Assembly: GCA_947462535.1 (NCBI GenBank)
Contig: CANHPN010000016.1
Location: 1 to 42,144, forward strand
Length of the DNA stretch: 42,144 bases
Direction: 5' to 3'
From: Akkermansiaceae bacterium
GTDB lineage: Bacteria; Verrucomicrobiota; Verrucomicrobiia; Verrucomicrobiales; Akkermansiaceae
In this document: piece by piece, positions 26,269 to 34,975 of the stretch
Layout: every line of letters begins with the position of its first letter
How positions within the stretch are numbered: the first letter of the stretch is position 1
Notes under the pieces: model-generated
The model's database searches: none
Seen by the model: the letters and a program-made list of their open reading frames with translations, nothing else
Told to the model about the DNA's origin: nothing
Program-made: the position numbers and the translations under genes

Positions 26269-26490
26269 GTGCGTGGCGACACCTTTGTCATCCGTACCTA
26301 TGGAGAGGCGCAGGACGCCGGCGGAAAGATCACCGCCCGCGCCTACGCCGAGACCGTGGTGCAATGCGTCCCGGAATATGTTGACCCGGCGGACCGACCG
26401 TCGCTTAATGCTGCGGCCGACCCTGCGGCGAAGGCGGCGAACAAGACATCCGGACGCCGCGTGAACGTTGTCTCGTTCCGCTGGCTTTAG
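26269..26490 (+). pseudogene. C-terminal fragment of a Verru_Chthon cassette protein A
   Basis: The frame VRGDTFVIRTYGEAQDAGGK followed by ITARAYAETVVQCVPEYVDP and a final GRRVNVVSFRWL matches the end of Verru_Chthon cassette protein A. That is a large pilin-like/prepilin-associated protein of unknown function found in Verrucomicrobia. An in-frame TAG (26266) precedes it directly. The upstream codons in this frame (GELIPYVRLQYDHNGDSTLK) do not resemble the family, so the rest of the gene is gone. Confidence 0.6.
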
Positions 26491-26510
26491 GCTAACGAAA
26501 TCTGATTCAC

Positions 26511-27224
26511 ATGAGCTGTAAGTTATCTCTCACCATTCTGGCCGTTTTCGGCTTGTCACAAGCGGTCCATGCCCAAGCAACGGAAAAACCAATCCCCGTG
26601 CGGATTCGCGCGGTGCTGCACGATCCGGTCAATCCCACTGCCAATCTATTTTACACTGCGGAGACAGAAGCCGTGGTCCAATTGAATTTCAGACCCCAGG
26701 ACCTGACGGAAACCTTGTTCATGCTGCCGGTCAATGGCTCGCTGATGCTTTACGACAAGGCCACCATCGATCCCGAGAACCCAGCGGCGAGTTTGGCGGC
26801 CAGCGCCAAGCTGGCACCAGACCTCAAGCAGGTGATTGTCATCGTGCTGCCGGCTCCAGCCGGCGAGAGACCCGCCTACCGGATGTTGGTCATCGATGAC
26901 TCGGAGAAAGCCTTTCCCAACGGAGAATCGCGTGTGATCTCCCTGATCAACGGGGAGTCCGCCATCCAAGCCGGTGAGCACAAACTGCCCGTTCATCCTG
27001 GGAAAATTGCCGCCGTGCCGCCCGTCAAGAAGGTCGATGAGTTCAACATGGCCCAGACGAATTTCTATTACCAGCAGGGCGGGTCGTGGGTGGCATTCGC
27101 CGAGCGCCAATTGCAGTTTCTCGATGCCTGCCGACGGCTTTTCATCATCCATGCCACGCCGGGAGCCCTTCAGCCGACGGTCACCACCATTGTGGATACC
27201 AATCTGAGGGTGAAACCGCGTTGA
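26511..27224 (+). CDS. Secreted protein of unknown function downstream of the cassette A fragment
   Basis: The 237-residue protein has a clear signal peptide (MSCKLSLTILAVFGLSQAVHA). I do not recognise a catalytic motif. The mature part is beta-rich with no cysteine pairs and only one Cys (LDACRRL). It contains VQLNFRPQDLTETLFMLPVN, LKQVIVIVLPAPAGERPAYR and KIAAVPPVKKVDEFNMAQTN. It starts 20 bp after the cassette fragment, and similar small secreted proteins accompany cassette A genes, so it may be a surface-structure accessory. It is intact although its neighbours are broken. Confidence 0.65.
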   Translation: MSCKLSLTILAVFGLSQAVHAQATEKPIPVRIRAVLHDPVNPTANLFYTAETEAVVQLNFRPQDLTETLFMLPVNGSLMLYDKATIDPENPAASLAASAKLAPDLKQVIVIVLPAPAGERPAYRMLVIDDSEKAFPNGESRVISLINGESAIQAGEHKLPVHPGKIAAVPPVKKVDEFNMAQTNFYYQQGGSWVAFAERQLQFLDACRRLFIIHATPGALQPTVTTIVDTNLRVKPR

Positions 27225-27225
27225 T

Positions 27226-27510
27226 GATCAACCGGAGAAGGACTTCAAAACCCTACCCCGTGAAACGCTGCTCAAGAACGTCTATCAACGGCAGTACATG
27301 ATCCCCACCCAGGCGGGCAAGAGGCTGCGAGCGGTCGGTGCCTTCGATGGCCTCGAGAAACTCCTGCGAGACTCCGACCCGCGCGTGCGGCGCTCTGCGC
27401 TGGACGGTCTGATCGATTACAACTACTGGTTCGGCATCGGGAAGAACCCGATCCCCACGGACAAGCGAAGGGATCCGCTCCATGGCTACGGACTTGCTCG
27501 GAAGGTGTAG
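27226..27510 (+). pseudogene. HEAT-like protein fragment, possibly DUF6288 related
   Basis: An open frame without its own start reads DDQPEKDFKTLPRETLLKNV, then YQRQYMIPTQAGKRLRAVGA, LLRDSDPRVRRSALDGLIDY and NYWFGIGKNPIP. DPRVRRSALDGL is a HEAT-type helix pair. The segment resembles the C-terminal helical part of DUF6288-type proteins such as the one encoded at 21635-24124. It overlaps the last bases of the preceding gene in another frame and ends without a domain boundary, so it is a scar of a rearrangement. Confidence 0.5.
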
Positions 27511-27657
27511 ACGACCGTGCTGTGCCAGCGTAAGCATGATTGGTTCATGAGAAGTTTCTTGGAGGGGTCTCGCTCCGGAAGTGCCCGCCCTGAAACCCGA
27601 TGAAAGACGGTTTGAGAAATCAATTGCTACTCTTCAAATGAATCATGGGAAGTATGG
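27511..27657. other. Short intergenic stretch
   Basis: No gene, promoter or terminator is recognised between the HEAT-like fragment and the end of the minus-strand sulfatase. Confidence 0.4.
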
Positions 27658-30600
27658 TTAAGGCACTGCGATTTCAGCCCTCATGAACTGGTGTGGTTGG
27701 TTCCGCAGCGGCGAGGCGCTTCTGAAGAGTAGGTGGGTTGGCTCATCCTCGGCCACCACGCAGGCCGGTTCGCCTTGCGACCATGATGAAAGGTTCTCCG
27801 ACACGGCGCCAACGATCTGGACGCTCCTACGGGCGTCACGGGGCACCCGGTATTCCAGAAAAGAGTCCTGTCCCTGCACGGTAATTCGCCCCTCGGAACG
27901 CGCGACCGACGATGATATAAGGGGGTTGGTCCCGAAGGCATACTCCCACAAGTTCGTCTGTCCGTCGCCGTCGGCATCGGTGTTCCATTGGCTGGACGGC
28001 GCGATGAGGTTTGGATCGGCGGCACCAAAAGTCCTGAAACGCCAGGAATCCGGCGTGAGCAGATCCACCGGATTCACCGCGCCCGTATCGCCGAGCGAAT
28101 TGTAAGCGGAGACTTGCAGAACGATGTCCTCCACACCCGCGTCCACCGGGACGGTGCTGGTGGTAACGCCGAATGACTTTTCATCGATAATCTGGAACGG
28201 GCCTCCGTTGACGGATTTTTGAATGATGTATCCAAGCTCGTTGTTGGCGGCACCGGCCCAGTTGAGTTTGACCTGGTTGACTCCTTGGAACTGCACTTGC
28301 AGTGAATGCGGCGGTTGAGGCGCGGCGGCCGGGGCGGGTGAGAACTCCTTGGAGCTGTCGCCGAACTGTCGGAACGGGCGGCCGGGAATGCCGCCGATGT
28401 AGTTGGCGAGGCGTTTCTTGAGGTGGTAGGTCGTGGCGGGCTCTTGACCAAAGATATTGGTGTTCTCGTTCGGATCGGTGCTCAGGTTGTAGAGCTGGTC
28501 GTCGTCGAAGTAGGTCGGGTTGGTTGACGCGACACCCTCTCCAAGGCCACTGTTGTTGAGGTAATAAGGTCGCGGGATCGTTCCGCTGGTCGGCTGCGAA
28601 TTGAGATCGGTTCGCGTCCAAAGATAACCATTCGCGATCTTGGTGTAGACATCGGGGTCGTAGCGAACGGCGATATATTTGCGGGTCTTGGTGCGGACGG
28701 CACGGGCGTAGCCGATCTCGCCGAACACGTCGCTACGCACCGCCGCGCTGCTGCCGTTGAAGACCGGCACCAAGCTGACGCCATCCACCGGACGGGTCGG
28801 CAGGTTGGAAGCTCCGGCGAGCGCGAGCAGCGTCGATCCGATGTCCACATGGCTGACCAATTCGTTGTAGGCACGGCCGGGATTGGTGATGCCATTCGGC
28901 CAGTTCATCACGAGCGGCACCTTCAGGCCCAGGTCGTAGAGCGAGGTTTTGCCCCAGACAAGTGGGCCGGAAAGTGTCTTCTCGCCGTGGTCGGAGGTGA
29001 AGATGATCAGCGTGTCGTTGCGAATGCCGTATGCGGTGAGCCTGTCGAGGATGGCCTTGACCGAGTGGTCGAGCCAGGTCTCGCGGGCGGAGATCAGGTC
29101 CTTGCCGGCGGCTTCCACCTGAGTGATGATCGACGAGCGCGTGGGCATGAACGAGTAGTCCTCGTTGGGCAGGTAGCCGGCGCTGGTGTAGGCCTTGTTG
29201 GCACGCAGCGTGAAGTCGAGGTTGTTGTTGACCGGCCCGTGATTGATGGTGGGTGCCATGTAGAGGAAGAAACGCTCGTTGCGGTTTTCCTCGATGAAAT
29301 TCAGGGCGCGGCTGGTGATCCACTCCTGATTGTGGACGTTCAGCTTATCATTCCAGAGTTCCTTGAGGTTGGCGTGGTAGAAGCCGTCGACATAATCGAA
29401 GCCCAGCGCGCGCATGTTCTGGCAGACGACGCGGTGGTTGTGCTGCATGGCCGCGTTGACTGCGGCATCGGTGGCTGGATCGGCTGTCTTGCTGTAGGTG
29501 ATGAGTCCCTTTGATGTCCAATTGGCGGTTGCTCCCAACTCGTCATCGAGCACGTGGGATTTTCCGACAAAGCCGGTGCGGTAGCCGGCCTGCTGCAGCC
29601 AGGCACCGATGTTCTGGCCGTCATGCTCCAACTCGGTGTCCGACACGCCGAAGCGGCCGAGGGTGTTGAGTGGGTACTTCGCGATGAAGTTCTCGCTGGT
29701 GTTGCGCGAGGGCCAGCGGCTGGTGAGCAGCGAATAGCGCGAAGAGCCGCAGACAGCAGAGGAGCAGAATCCCAAGTTGAATTTCAGACCATTGGCGACC
29801 AACGCATCCAGCGTCGGCGTGATGCAATTCCTGCCATCAAAGCCGAAGTGCTGGTCTGCTGCCATATCGTCCGTGTTGATGATGATGATGTTAGGCCCGC
29901 TGGCGGCGGTCTGGGCCTTCACCTCGTAGTAGATGGAGGTGGTGGTGGCTACCAATTCGAGCCGGCGATTAGAAGGCAGGTCGAAATTGCGGGTGCGAAT
30001 GGCGTTCGTACTGCCGGAGAAAGAGCCGAAGTTTGCCAGCACGAAACGGTCGCCGATGTTGTAGGAACCGGTGAAATTGGTGCCATCGACAATCCACTGC
30101 GAGCCGAGATCGAGGACCAGTTTGGCCGCGCCGAGTTCGAGCGGCTCGCTGCCGCCCGAGTCAGGCTTGGTTTCCACGGTGGCGGCGGAGCCGACCGCGA
30201 ACTCGTCGGCGGCGGATGAGCCGTTGTAGCCGAATGACACGCCCGAGCCACTGATCACGAGGCGGACGGTTTTGGTATTGTCGCGGCCGATGGTCATGGC
30301 GCGCATCGACAACGCGCCGCTGCCGGTCACGGTGAGCGAGCCGTTGGTGATGCGAAGTTCGTCAGGACTGACGGATGCCGCGCTGTTGAGAATGACATTG
30401 TGGCCATCGATGATTGCATCGGCGGGAGATGCAGGCACGTCATCGGGGTTCCAGTTGGTGGCGTTGGTCCACAGGTTGTTACCCGCGCCGTTGTCAAATC
30501 CTTCGGGTGCGGAAGGTGCGGTGACCGCGAAAGTGAAGCCGGCAATGCCCGCGCCGGTCGTCGCTCCCACCCCGGGAATTTCCTTGAATGTTAGGGACTG

Positions 30601-31860
30601 GCCATTGGCAAGTGGTAGGTCGGAGAGCCCAAGTGTCCCGTTGGCTGCTGTCATGTTGGCGAAGTCGCTGTTAGTCGTTCCGCTCGAAACACGGATGTCC
30701 CCGCCAACACCCTCGACGTAGGACCAACTCTTGAAAACCAAATCCAAGCCGGGCGGCGCATCGAGGGTCCAGGTGAGGGTCTCCGGGGTGGAGGTGGCGT
30801 CTCCTGTGCCGTAGTTCAAGCCATCGACCCGGTTCGAGTTCTCACCCTGGATGCCGATGCCTCCTCCCCCCAGTTCGGTGATGGTGAGACTTGTTCCGCC
30901 GGATTGACTACCGACCAGGGTGAAGGATTGCCCGAAAAGCGTGGGATTCGCGACCGAGCCGACGTTGGACTTGTCCCACTCCGCGACCATGGTGGCGAAC
31001 CCGCCGTTGGTGCTGGTGGTGGACGCGTCGAGAGAAATCACTCCGGTGCCATTGATCGAGAAGCCCAGCGTGATGGTCGCGGTGCTGGCACTGGCTGTGA
31101 TCCACGACGTGAAGCCGGTCCCGCTGTTGGCGAAGCTCACGACCGCATCGTTGGCGGTCACCGGGGCGCTGAGGATGTCGAAGGTGAACCCACCGAGGCC
31201 CGCTCCGTTGCTGGAATCCGGGGTTTCGCCAAAGGACAGAGAGTCGCCGTTGCCCAGGCTGAGCACATTGGTCACGAGGCCGAATGCGGTGCTGCCCGAC
31301 GCCGCCAAGTTGGCAAAATCCTGAAGGTTCGTGCCATTGGAAAAACGCATGTCCGCTCCGGATCCGCTCACCCATGACCAGGATTTGAACTGCAGAATCA
31401 TCCCTGCCGGCGCGGTCAGTTCGAATTTCAGCGTCTCTGGGGCACTCGTAGTGGCCGTCCGACCGTCCACGCGGTTCGAATCCTGTCCCTGCACGCCGAG
31501 GCCGCCGCCATTGAGAGTGGTGATGCTCAGGTTCGGGCTCGACGACCTCACCGGCACGATTTTGAGGCTGAACGAGGTGTTGAAGAAACCGCTGTTGGTC
31601 GTGGAGCCCGCCGTGCCGCTTAGCCGGTCGAACTGGTTGACCAGATTGATGAAGGTGGCGTTGGCGTTGGTGGTGGAGGCATTTAGTGAAACCGCCCCCG
31701 CTCCGTCGATGGTATAGGCGAGGGTGATGGTATCGTTGATCGCTGCCGTGAGAAAAGTCCCGGTGGTCACAGGGCCGGTGTTGGCAAAGCTCGTGCTGAC
31801 ATCCGCCTTAGCCGTCAGAGCGGGCAATGCGCAGATGAAAAGAAGGGATTTGATGTTCAT
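27658..31860 (-). CDS. Large multidomain secreted sulfatase
   Basis: The 1400-residue protein starts MNIKSLLFICALPALTAKA (signal peptide); the frame extends 15 codons upstream without a better start. Two tandem copies of one ~220-residue beta-sandwich follow, sharing GVQGQDSNRVDG/GIQGENSNRVDG and FKSWSWVSGSGAD/FKSWSYVEGVGGD. Next is a passenger-like beta segment (WTNATNWNPDDVPASPADAI). The sulfatase domain runs from about residue 665, with NIIIINTDDMAADQHFG for metal binding. AVCGSSRYSLLTSR carries Cys704 for formylglycine, and FTSDHGEKTLSG plus GKTSLYDLGLKVP complete the site. A fibronectin III-like domain and a DADGDGQTNLWEYAFGTNP calcium-type repeat lead to a C-terminal beta module. It probably desulfates polysaccharides outside the cell. 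The FGly motif has Ser where Pro is usual. Confidence 0.88.
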   Translation of the reverse strand: MNIKSLLFICALPALTAKADVSTSFANTGPVTTGTFLTAAINDTITLAYTIDGAGAVSLNASTTNANATFINLVNQFDRLSGTAGSTTNSGFFNTSFSLKIVPVRSSSPNLSITTLNGGGLGVQGQDSNRVDGRTATTSAPETLKFELTAPAGMILQFKSWSWVSGSGADMRFSNGTNLQDFANLAASGSTAFGLVTNVLSLGNGDSLSFGETPDSSNGAGLGGFTFDILSAPVTANDAVVSFANSGTGFTSWITASASTATITLGFSINGTGVISLDASTTSTNGGFATMVAEWDKSNVGSVANPTLFGQSFTLVGSQSGGTSLTITELGGGGIGIQGENSNRVDGLNYGTGDATSTPETLTWTLDAPPGLDLVFKSWSYVEGVGGDIRVSSGTTNSDFANMTAANGTLGLSDLPLANGQSLTFKEIPGVGATTGAGIAGFTFAVTAPSAPEGFDNGAGNNLWTNATNWNPDDVPASPADAIIDGHNVILNSAASVSPDELRITNGSLTVTGSGALSMRAMTIGRDNTKTVRLVISGSGVSFGYNGSSAADEFAVGSAATVETKPDSGGSEPLELGAAKLVLDLGSQWIVDGTNFTGSYNIGDRFVLANFGSFSGSTNAIRTRNFDLPSNRRLELVATTTSIYYEVKAQTAASGPNIIIINTDDMAADQHFGFDGRNCITPTLDALVANGLKFNLGFCSSAVCGSSRYSLLTSRWPSRNTSENFIAKYPLNTLGRFGVSDTELEHDGQNIGAWLQQAGYRTGFVGKSHVLDDELGATANWTSKGLITYSKTADPATDAAVNAAMQHNHRVVCQNMRALGFDYVDGFYHANLKELWNDKLNVHNQEWITSRALNFIEENRNERFFLYMAPTINHGPVNNNLDFTLRANKAYTSAGYLPNEDYSFMPTRSSIITQVEAAGKDLISARETWLDHSVKAILDRLTAYGIRNDTLIIFTSDHGEKTLSGPLVWGKTSLYDLGLKVPLVMNWPNGITNPGRAYNELVSHVDIGSTLLALAGASNLPTRPVDGVSLVPVFNGSSAAVRSDVFGEIGYARAVRTKTRKYIAVRYDPDVYTKIANGYLWTRTDLNSQPTSGTIPRPYYLNNSGLGEGVASTNPTYFDDDQLYNLSTDPNENTNIFGQEPATTYHLKKRLANYIGGIPGRPFRQFGDSSKEFSPAPAAAPQPPHSLQVQFQGVNQVKLNWAGAANNELGYIIQKSVNGGPFQIIDEKSFGVTTSTVPVDAGVEDIVLQVSAYNSLGDTGAVNPVDLLTPDSWRFRTFGAADPNLIAPSSQWNTDADGDGQTNLWEYAFGTNPLISSSVARSEGRITVQGQDSFLEYRVPRDARRSVQIVGAVSENLSSWSQGEPACVVAEDEPTHLLFRSASPLRNQPHQFMRAEIAVP

Positions 31861-32207
31861 GAAGTGGATTGGGGGAAAATGAAATGGGTTTGATGGGGCA
31901 ATCACTTCTTTCGTATAGGGTAAATTTCACGGAGATTTCTCATAGTCCTCAAAGCGAGGACATCGATCGTATCTCTGGCCGGGGTTTCAAGCCGTTCAGT
32001 ATCGCTCAATCCAGAAGGATTTCCGGCCCGTCAGGTCGAACGAATGCTTCCCAGGTCGTTGGAAATGTCATCATTTTGAGGACTATCCGATTTCTGAAAA
32101 GCGGCGAACAATTCAACTTAGCAATAGCGGTTGAATACAACCGATTGGGGGCCTCCGAAGCCCTGTATTTGGTTACCTGTTTCGGCGGTAAAAGCACAAC
32201 GTACTCG
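31861..32207. promoter_or_regulatory. Divergent region between the sulfatase and glycoside hydrolase genes
   Basis: This 347-bp region should hold promoters for both genes. Two perfect small inverted repeats are visible. GTCCTC/GAGGAC lies at 31945-31961 with a 5-nt loop, and CGGTTG/CAACCG at 32128-32143 with a 4-nt loop. Either could be an operator. No gene is seen; frames extending the hydrolase upstream lack a signal peptide. Confidence 0.4.
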
Positions 32208-33506
32208 ATGAAAACCACCCCTTTCACCCTTCTTGTGAGTCTTCTCTTGGCGGCATCGCTGAGTGCGGAGGCAAAGGTTGATCCCTTGACTCCGTATGCC
32301 GGGTCCAGCGTGAAAGGTATAGATACCACGACCCTCAAGGGCAAGGTTATTGCGGGTTATCAGGGATGGTTCAATTGCCCGGACGATGGTGCCGGCCTCG
32401 GCTGGACCCACTGGGCGCGCAATGGGTCGAAGCCCTTCGCTCCGGGAAATGTTACCGTCGATCTGTGGCCGGACATGTCCGAGGCCACCACCGAAGAGCG
32501 CTTCCCGACCGGCTTCAAACACGCGAACGGAGAGGCTGCGGTCGTTTTCAGTTCTTACAACCGCACTACGGTATCGCGACATTTCAAGTGGATGCGCGAC
32601 TATGGGATCGATGGTGTCTTCGTGCAACGTTTCGCCAACGGTCTGAAAGGTGAATCCGCCCGACATCACAAGGACATGGTGCTCTCTAATTGCCGGGAAG
32701 GTGCCAATCTCGCGGGTCGGGCCTACGCAGTCATGTATGACCTGAGCGGACTTCGCGCAGGTCGGACGAGCGTCGTCTCGGACGACTGGAAGATGCTCCG
32801 GAACCGGATGGAGATGGGCCGGGACCCCGCCTACCTACACCACGAGGGCAAGCCCCTCGTCGCGATCTGGGGGATCGGTTTCAACGACGGTCGCGAATAC
32901 ACGCTCCGGGAATGTCGCGCTTTGGTTGAGTTTTTCAAAGCCGATGGCTGCTCGGTCATGCTCGGCGTGCCCACGGGGTGGCGCGATCAATACCGGGATG
33001 CCATCACCGACCCGGCGTTTCATGACTTGCTGAAACTTGCCGATGTCATCAGCCCCTGGACTCCCGGTCGCTACACCACCCCCGCCGATGCCAGCGCCCA
33101 CGCCGACAAGTATTACACGGCGGACATCGCGTGGTGCCGCGAGCGGGCCATCGATGTTCTGCCAGTGGTCTTTCCGGGATTCAGTTGGCACAACATGAGG
33201 CCGGAGGCTCCACTCGATTGGACGCCAAGGCTGAAGGGCGAATTCCTGTGGTCCCAGTTCGCCGGTGCCAAGAAAGCAGGCGCCTCCATGATCTATGTGG
33301 CCATGTTTGATGAGGTTGACGAAGGAACCGCCATCTTCAAATGCACCAACAGTCCCCCGGTCGGCACCAACCGGTTCCTTACCTACGAGGGACTTCCCAG
33401 CGACCACTACCTCTGGCTGACGGGGGAGGGCGGCCGCTTGCTCCGAGGCGAGCGCGTCATGCAGAAATCGGTCCCCGAGCGCCTGCAATCTGCTAAAAAC
33501 GACTGA
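32208..33506 (+). CDS. Secreted glycoside hydrolase, GH71/GH99-like
   Basis: The 432-residue protein starts at ATG 32208 with a signal peptide (MKTTPFTLLVSLLLAASLSA). Longer in-frame starts would bury this signal. Early motifs are VIAGYQGWFNCPDDGAGLGW and THWARNG, then FKWMRDYGIDGVFVQRFANG, VAIWGIGFNDGREYT, DVLPVVFPGFSWHNM and GASMIYVAMFDEVDEGTAIF. These are hallmarks of GH71/99-like (alpha-mannan or alpha-glucan) enzymes, with acidic residues in MFDEVDEG as active-site candidates. It lies divergently beside a sulfatase and before an oxidoreductase, consistent with a glycan-degradation locus. The exact linkage cleaved cannot be read from the sequence. Confidence 0.82.
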   Translation: MKTTPFTLLVSLLLAASLSAEAKVDPLTPYAGSSVKGIDTTTLKGKVIAGYQGWFNCPDDGAGLGWTHWARNGSKPFAPGNVTVDLWPDMSEATTEERFPTGFKHANGEAAVVFSSYNRTTVSRHFKWMRDYGIDGVFVQRFANGLKGESARHHKDMVLSNCREGANLAGRAYAVMYDLSGLRAGRTSVVSDDWKMLRNRMEMGRDPAYLHHEGKPLVAIWGIGFNDGREYTLRECRALVEFFKADGCSVMLGVPTGWRDQYRDAITDPAFHDLLKLADVISPWTPGRYTTPADASAHADKYYTADIAWCRERAIDVLPVVFPGFSWHNMRPEAPLDWTPRLKGEFLWSQFAGAKKAGASMIYVAMFDEVDEGTAIFKCTNSPPVGTNRFLTYEGLPSDHYLWLTGEGGRLLRGERVMQKSVPERLQSAKND

Positions 33507-33594
33507 CAGACATCATCAGAAACGGACCCTCATTTTCAAACCGGTCGCGGAGAGCGATCACAGCCCGGTCCCCCCAAAATCCAACCACGATCCA

Positions 33595-34956
33595 ATGTAT
33601 CTCTCATCCCGCCGTAGCTTCATCAAATCCACCGCCGCCCTGGCCGGCACCGCACTTGCGCCCAACCTCCTCCTCAGCCAGGACAAAGCCCTCAAGCAAC
33701 TCAACGTCGCCGCCGTCGGCTGCGGCGGAAAGGGCGCAAGCGACATCTCCGAGATTTCCAGCGGCAACCGCATCGCCTTCCTTTGCGACATCGACAAGGG
33801 GCGGGCCGGAAAGATGATCCAGAGGTTCCCGGATGCGAAATATTTCTCCGACTACCGAGAAATGTTCGCCGCCGTCGCCGATCAGATCGACGTGGTCACC
33901 ATCTCCACTCCGGACCACATGCACTTCCCCATCGCCGTCGAGGCGATCAAGTACGGCAAGCCCGTCATGGTACAGAAGCCGCTTTGCAACAATCTCTGGG
34001 AAGCTCGCGCGCTGGCCAACTACGCCAAAGAGAAAAACATACTCACCGTGATGGGCAACCAAGGGGCCACCATGCAGGGCACCCGCATCCTGCGCGAGTG
34101 GATCGAGGCCGGCATGATCGGCGAGGTCCAAGAAGTCTATTACTGGACCAACCGCCCGATCTGGCCGCAGGGTAAAGGCCTCCGGTTCCCACCGCAAACC
34201 CCGGTGCCCGCCGACCTCAACTGGGACGTCTGGCAAGGAACCGTCGCCACCGACCGCCCCTACAGCCCCGGTATCCATCCCTTCAAATGGCGCGGATTCT
34301 GGGACTACGGCTGCGGTGCCCTCGGCGACATTGGCTGCCACAGCATGAACTCCGCGTTCTGGGCGCTCGACCTCCAGGGCGACTTCGTGGTCGAGGCCAG
34401 CAAGGTTTCGGATTTCGATGAAACCACCGCTCCCAAGCGCTCCACCATCGTCTATCAATTCCCGGCCAAGGGCAAACGCGTGCCGGTCAAAGTGATCTGG
34501 CAGGACGGCGTGGGAAATCCGAACACCGACAAGGAATTCGTGCGTCCGCCCGGGTTGCCCGCCGATCTCGAGCTCAACGAAGGCTTCGGCCAGGTGTTTG
34601 TCGGCACCACCGGCGTCATTTTTATCAATGACGCCTACGGCGGGGGCGCTCCGATGCTCTTTCGGAACGGCACCCGCGAGAGCCCTGCCAGAGTCGAAAA
34701 AGTCTACGCGCGCGTCGTCGGCGGACCGACCCAGGAGCTCTGCCGCGCCGTCCGCGGCGAGGGACCCAAGCCCGTCTCCAATTTCGTCGATCATGCCGGC
34801 CCGCTCACTGAGATGGTCCTCGTCGGCAACCTGGCCGTCCGCCTCGGCAAGAAGATTGACTGGAACATGCAAGCGATGGAAGCCCGCGGCATGCCGGAGG
34901 TGAAAGCCGGGCTCAGGCGCGCGTATCGTGCCGGTTGGGAACCGAAACTCTCGTGA
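33595..34956 (+). CDS. Tat-exported Gfo/Idh/MocA family oxidoreductase
   Basis: The 453-residue protein opens with SSRRSFIKSTAALAGTALAP, a twin-arginine signal, so it is exported folded with its cofactor. The Rossmann fold has VAAVGCGGKGA, then FLCDIDKG, STPDHMHFPIAVEAIKYGKP and VMVQKPLCNN, with Gln replacing Glu of the usual EKP motif. The second domain includes GFWDYGCGALGDIGCHSMNS, a metal/substrate-site motif of PVC members, and ends near GLRRAYRAGWEPKLS. Relatives convert sugars through NAD(P)-dependent steps or act on glycoside linkages. It starts 88 bp after the glycoside hydrolase and is likely co-transcribed. Substrate unknown. Confidence 0.9.
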   Translation: MYLSSRRSFIKSTAALAGTALAPNLLLSQDKALKQLNVAAVGCGGKGASDISEISSGNRIAFLCDIDKGRAGKMIQRFPDAKYFSDYREMFAAVADQIDVVTISTPDHMHFPIAVEAIKYGKPVMVQKPLCNNLWEARALANYAKEKNILTVMGNQGATMQGTRILREWIEAGMIGEVQEVYYWTNRPIWPQGKGLRFPPQTPVPADLNWDVWQGTVATDRPYSPGIHPFKWRGFWDYGCGALGDIGCHSMNSAFWALDLQGDFVVEASKVSDFDETTAPKRSTIVYQFPAKGKRVPVKVIWQDGVGNPNTDKEFVRPPGLPADLELNEGFGQVFVGTTGVIFINDAYGGGAPMLFRNGTRESPARVEKVYARVVGGPTQELCRAVRGEGPKPVSNFVDHAGPLTEMVLVGNLAVRLGKKIDWNMQAMEARGMPEVKAGLRRAYRAGWEPKLS

Positions 34957-34975
34957 GGCGACCTGACGCTCACGA
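34951..34975. terminator. Shared hairpin between convergent genes
   Basis: TCGTGAG (34951-34957) and CTCACGA (34969-34975) pair perfectly across the 13-bp gap between the oxidoreductase stop and the response-regulator stop, both of which lie inside the arms. It could end transcripts from both sides, but T runs are absent. Confidence 0.4.
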
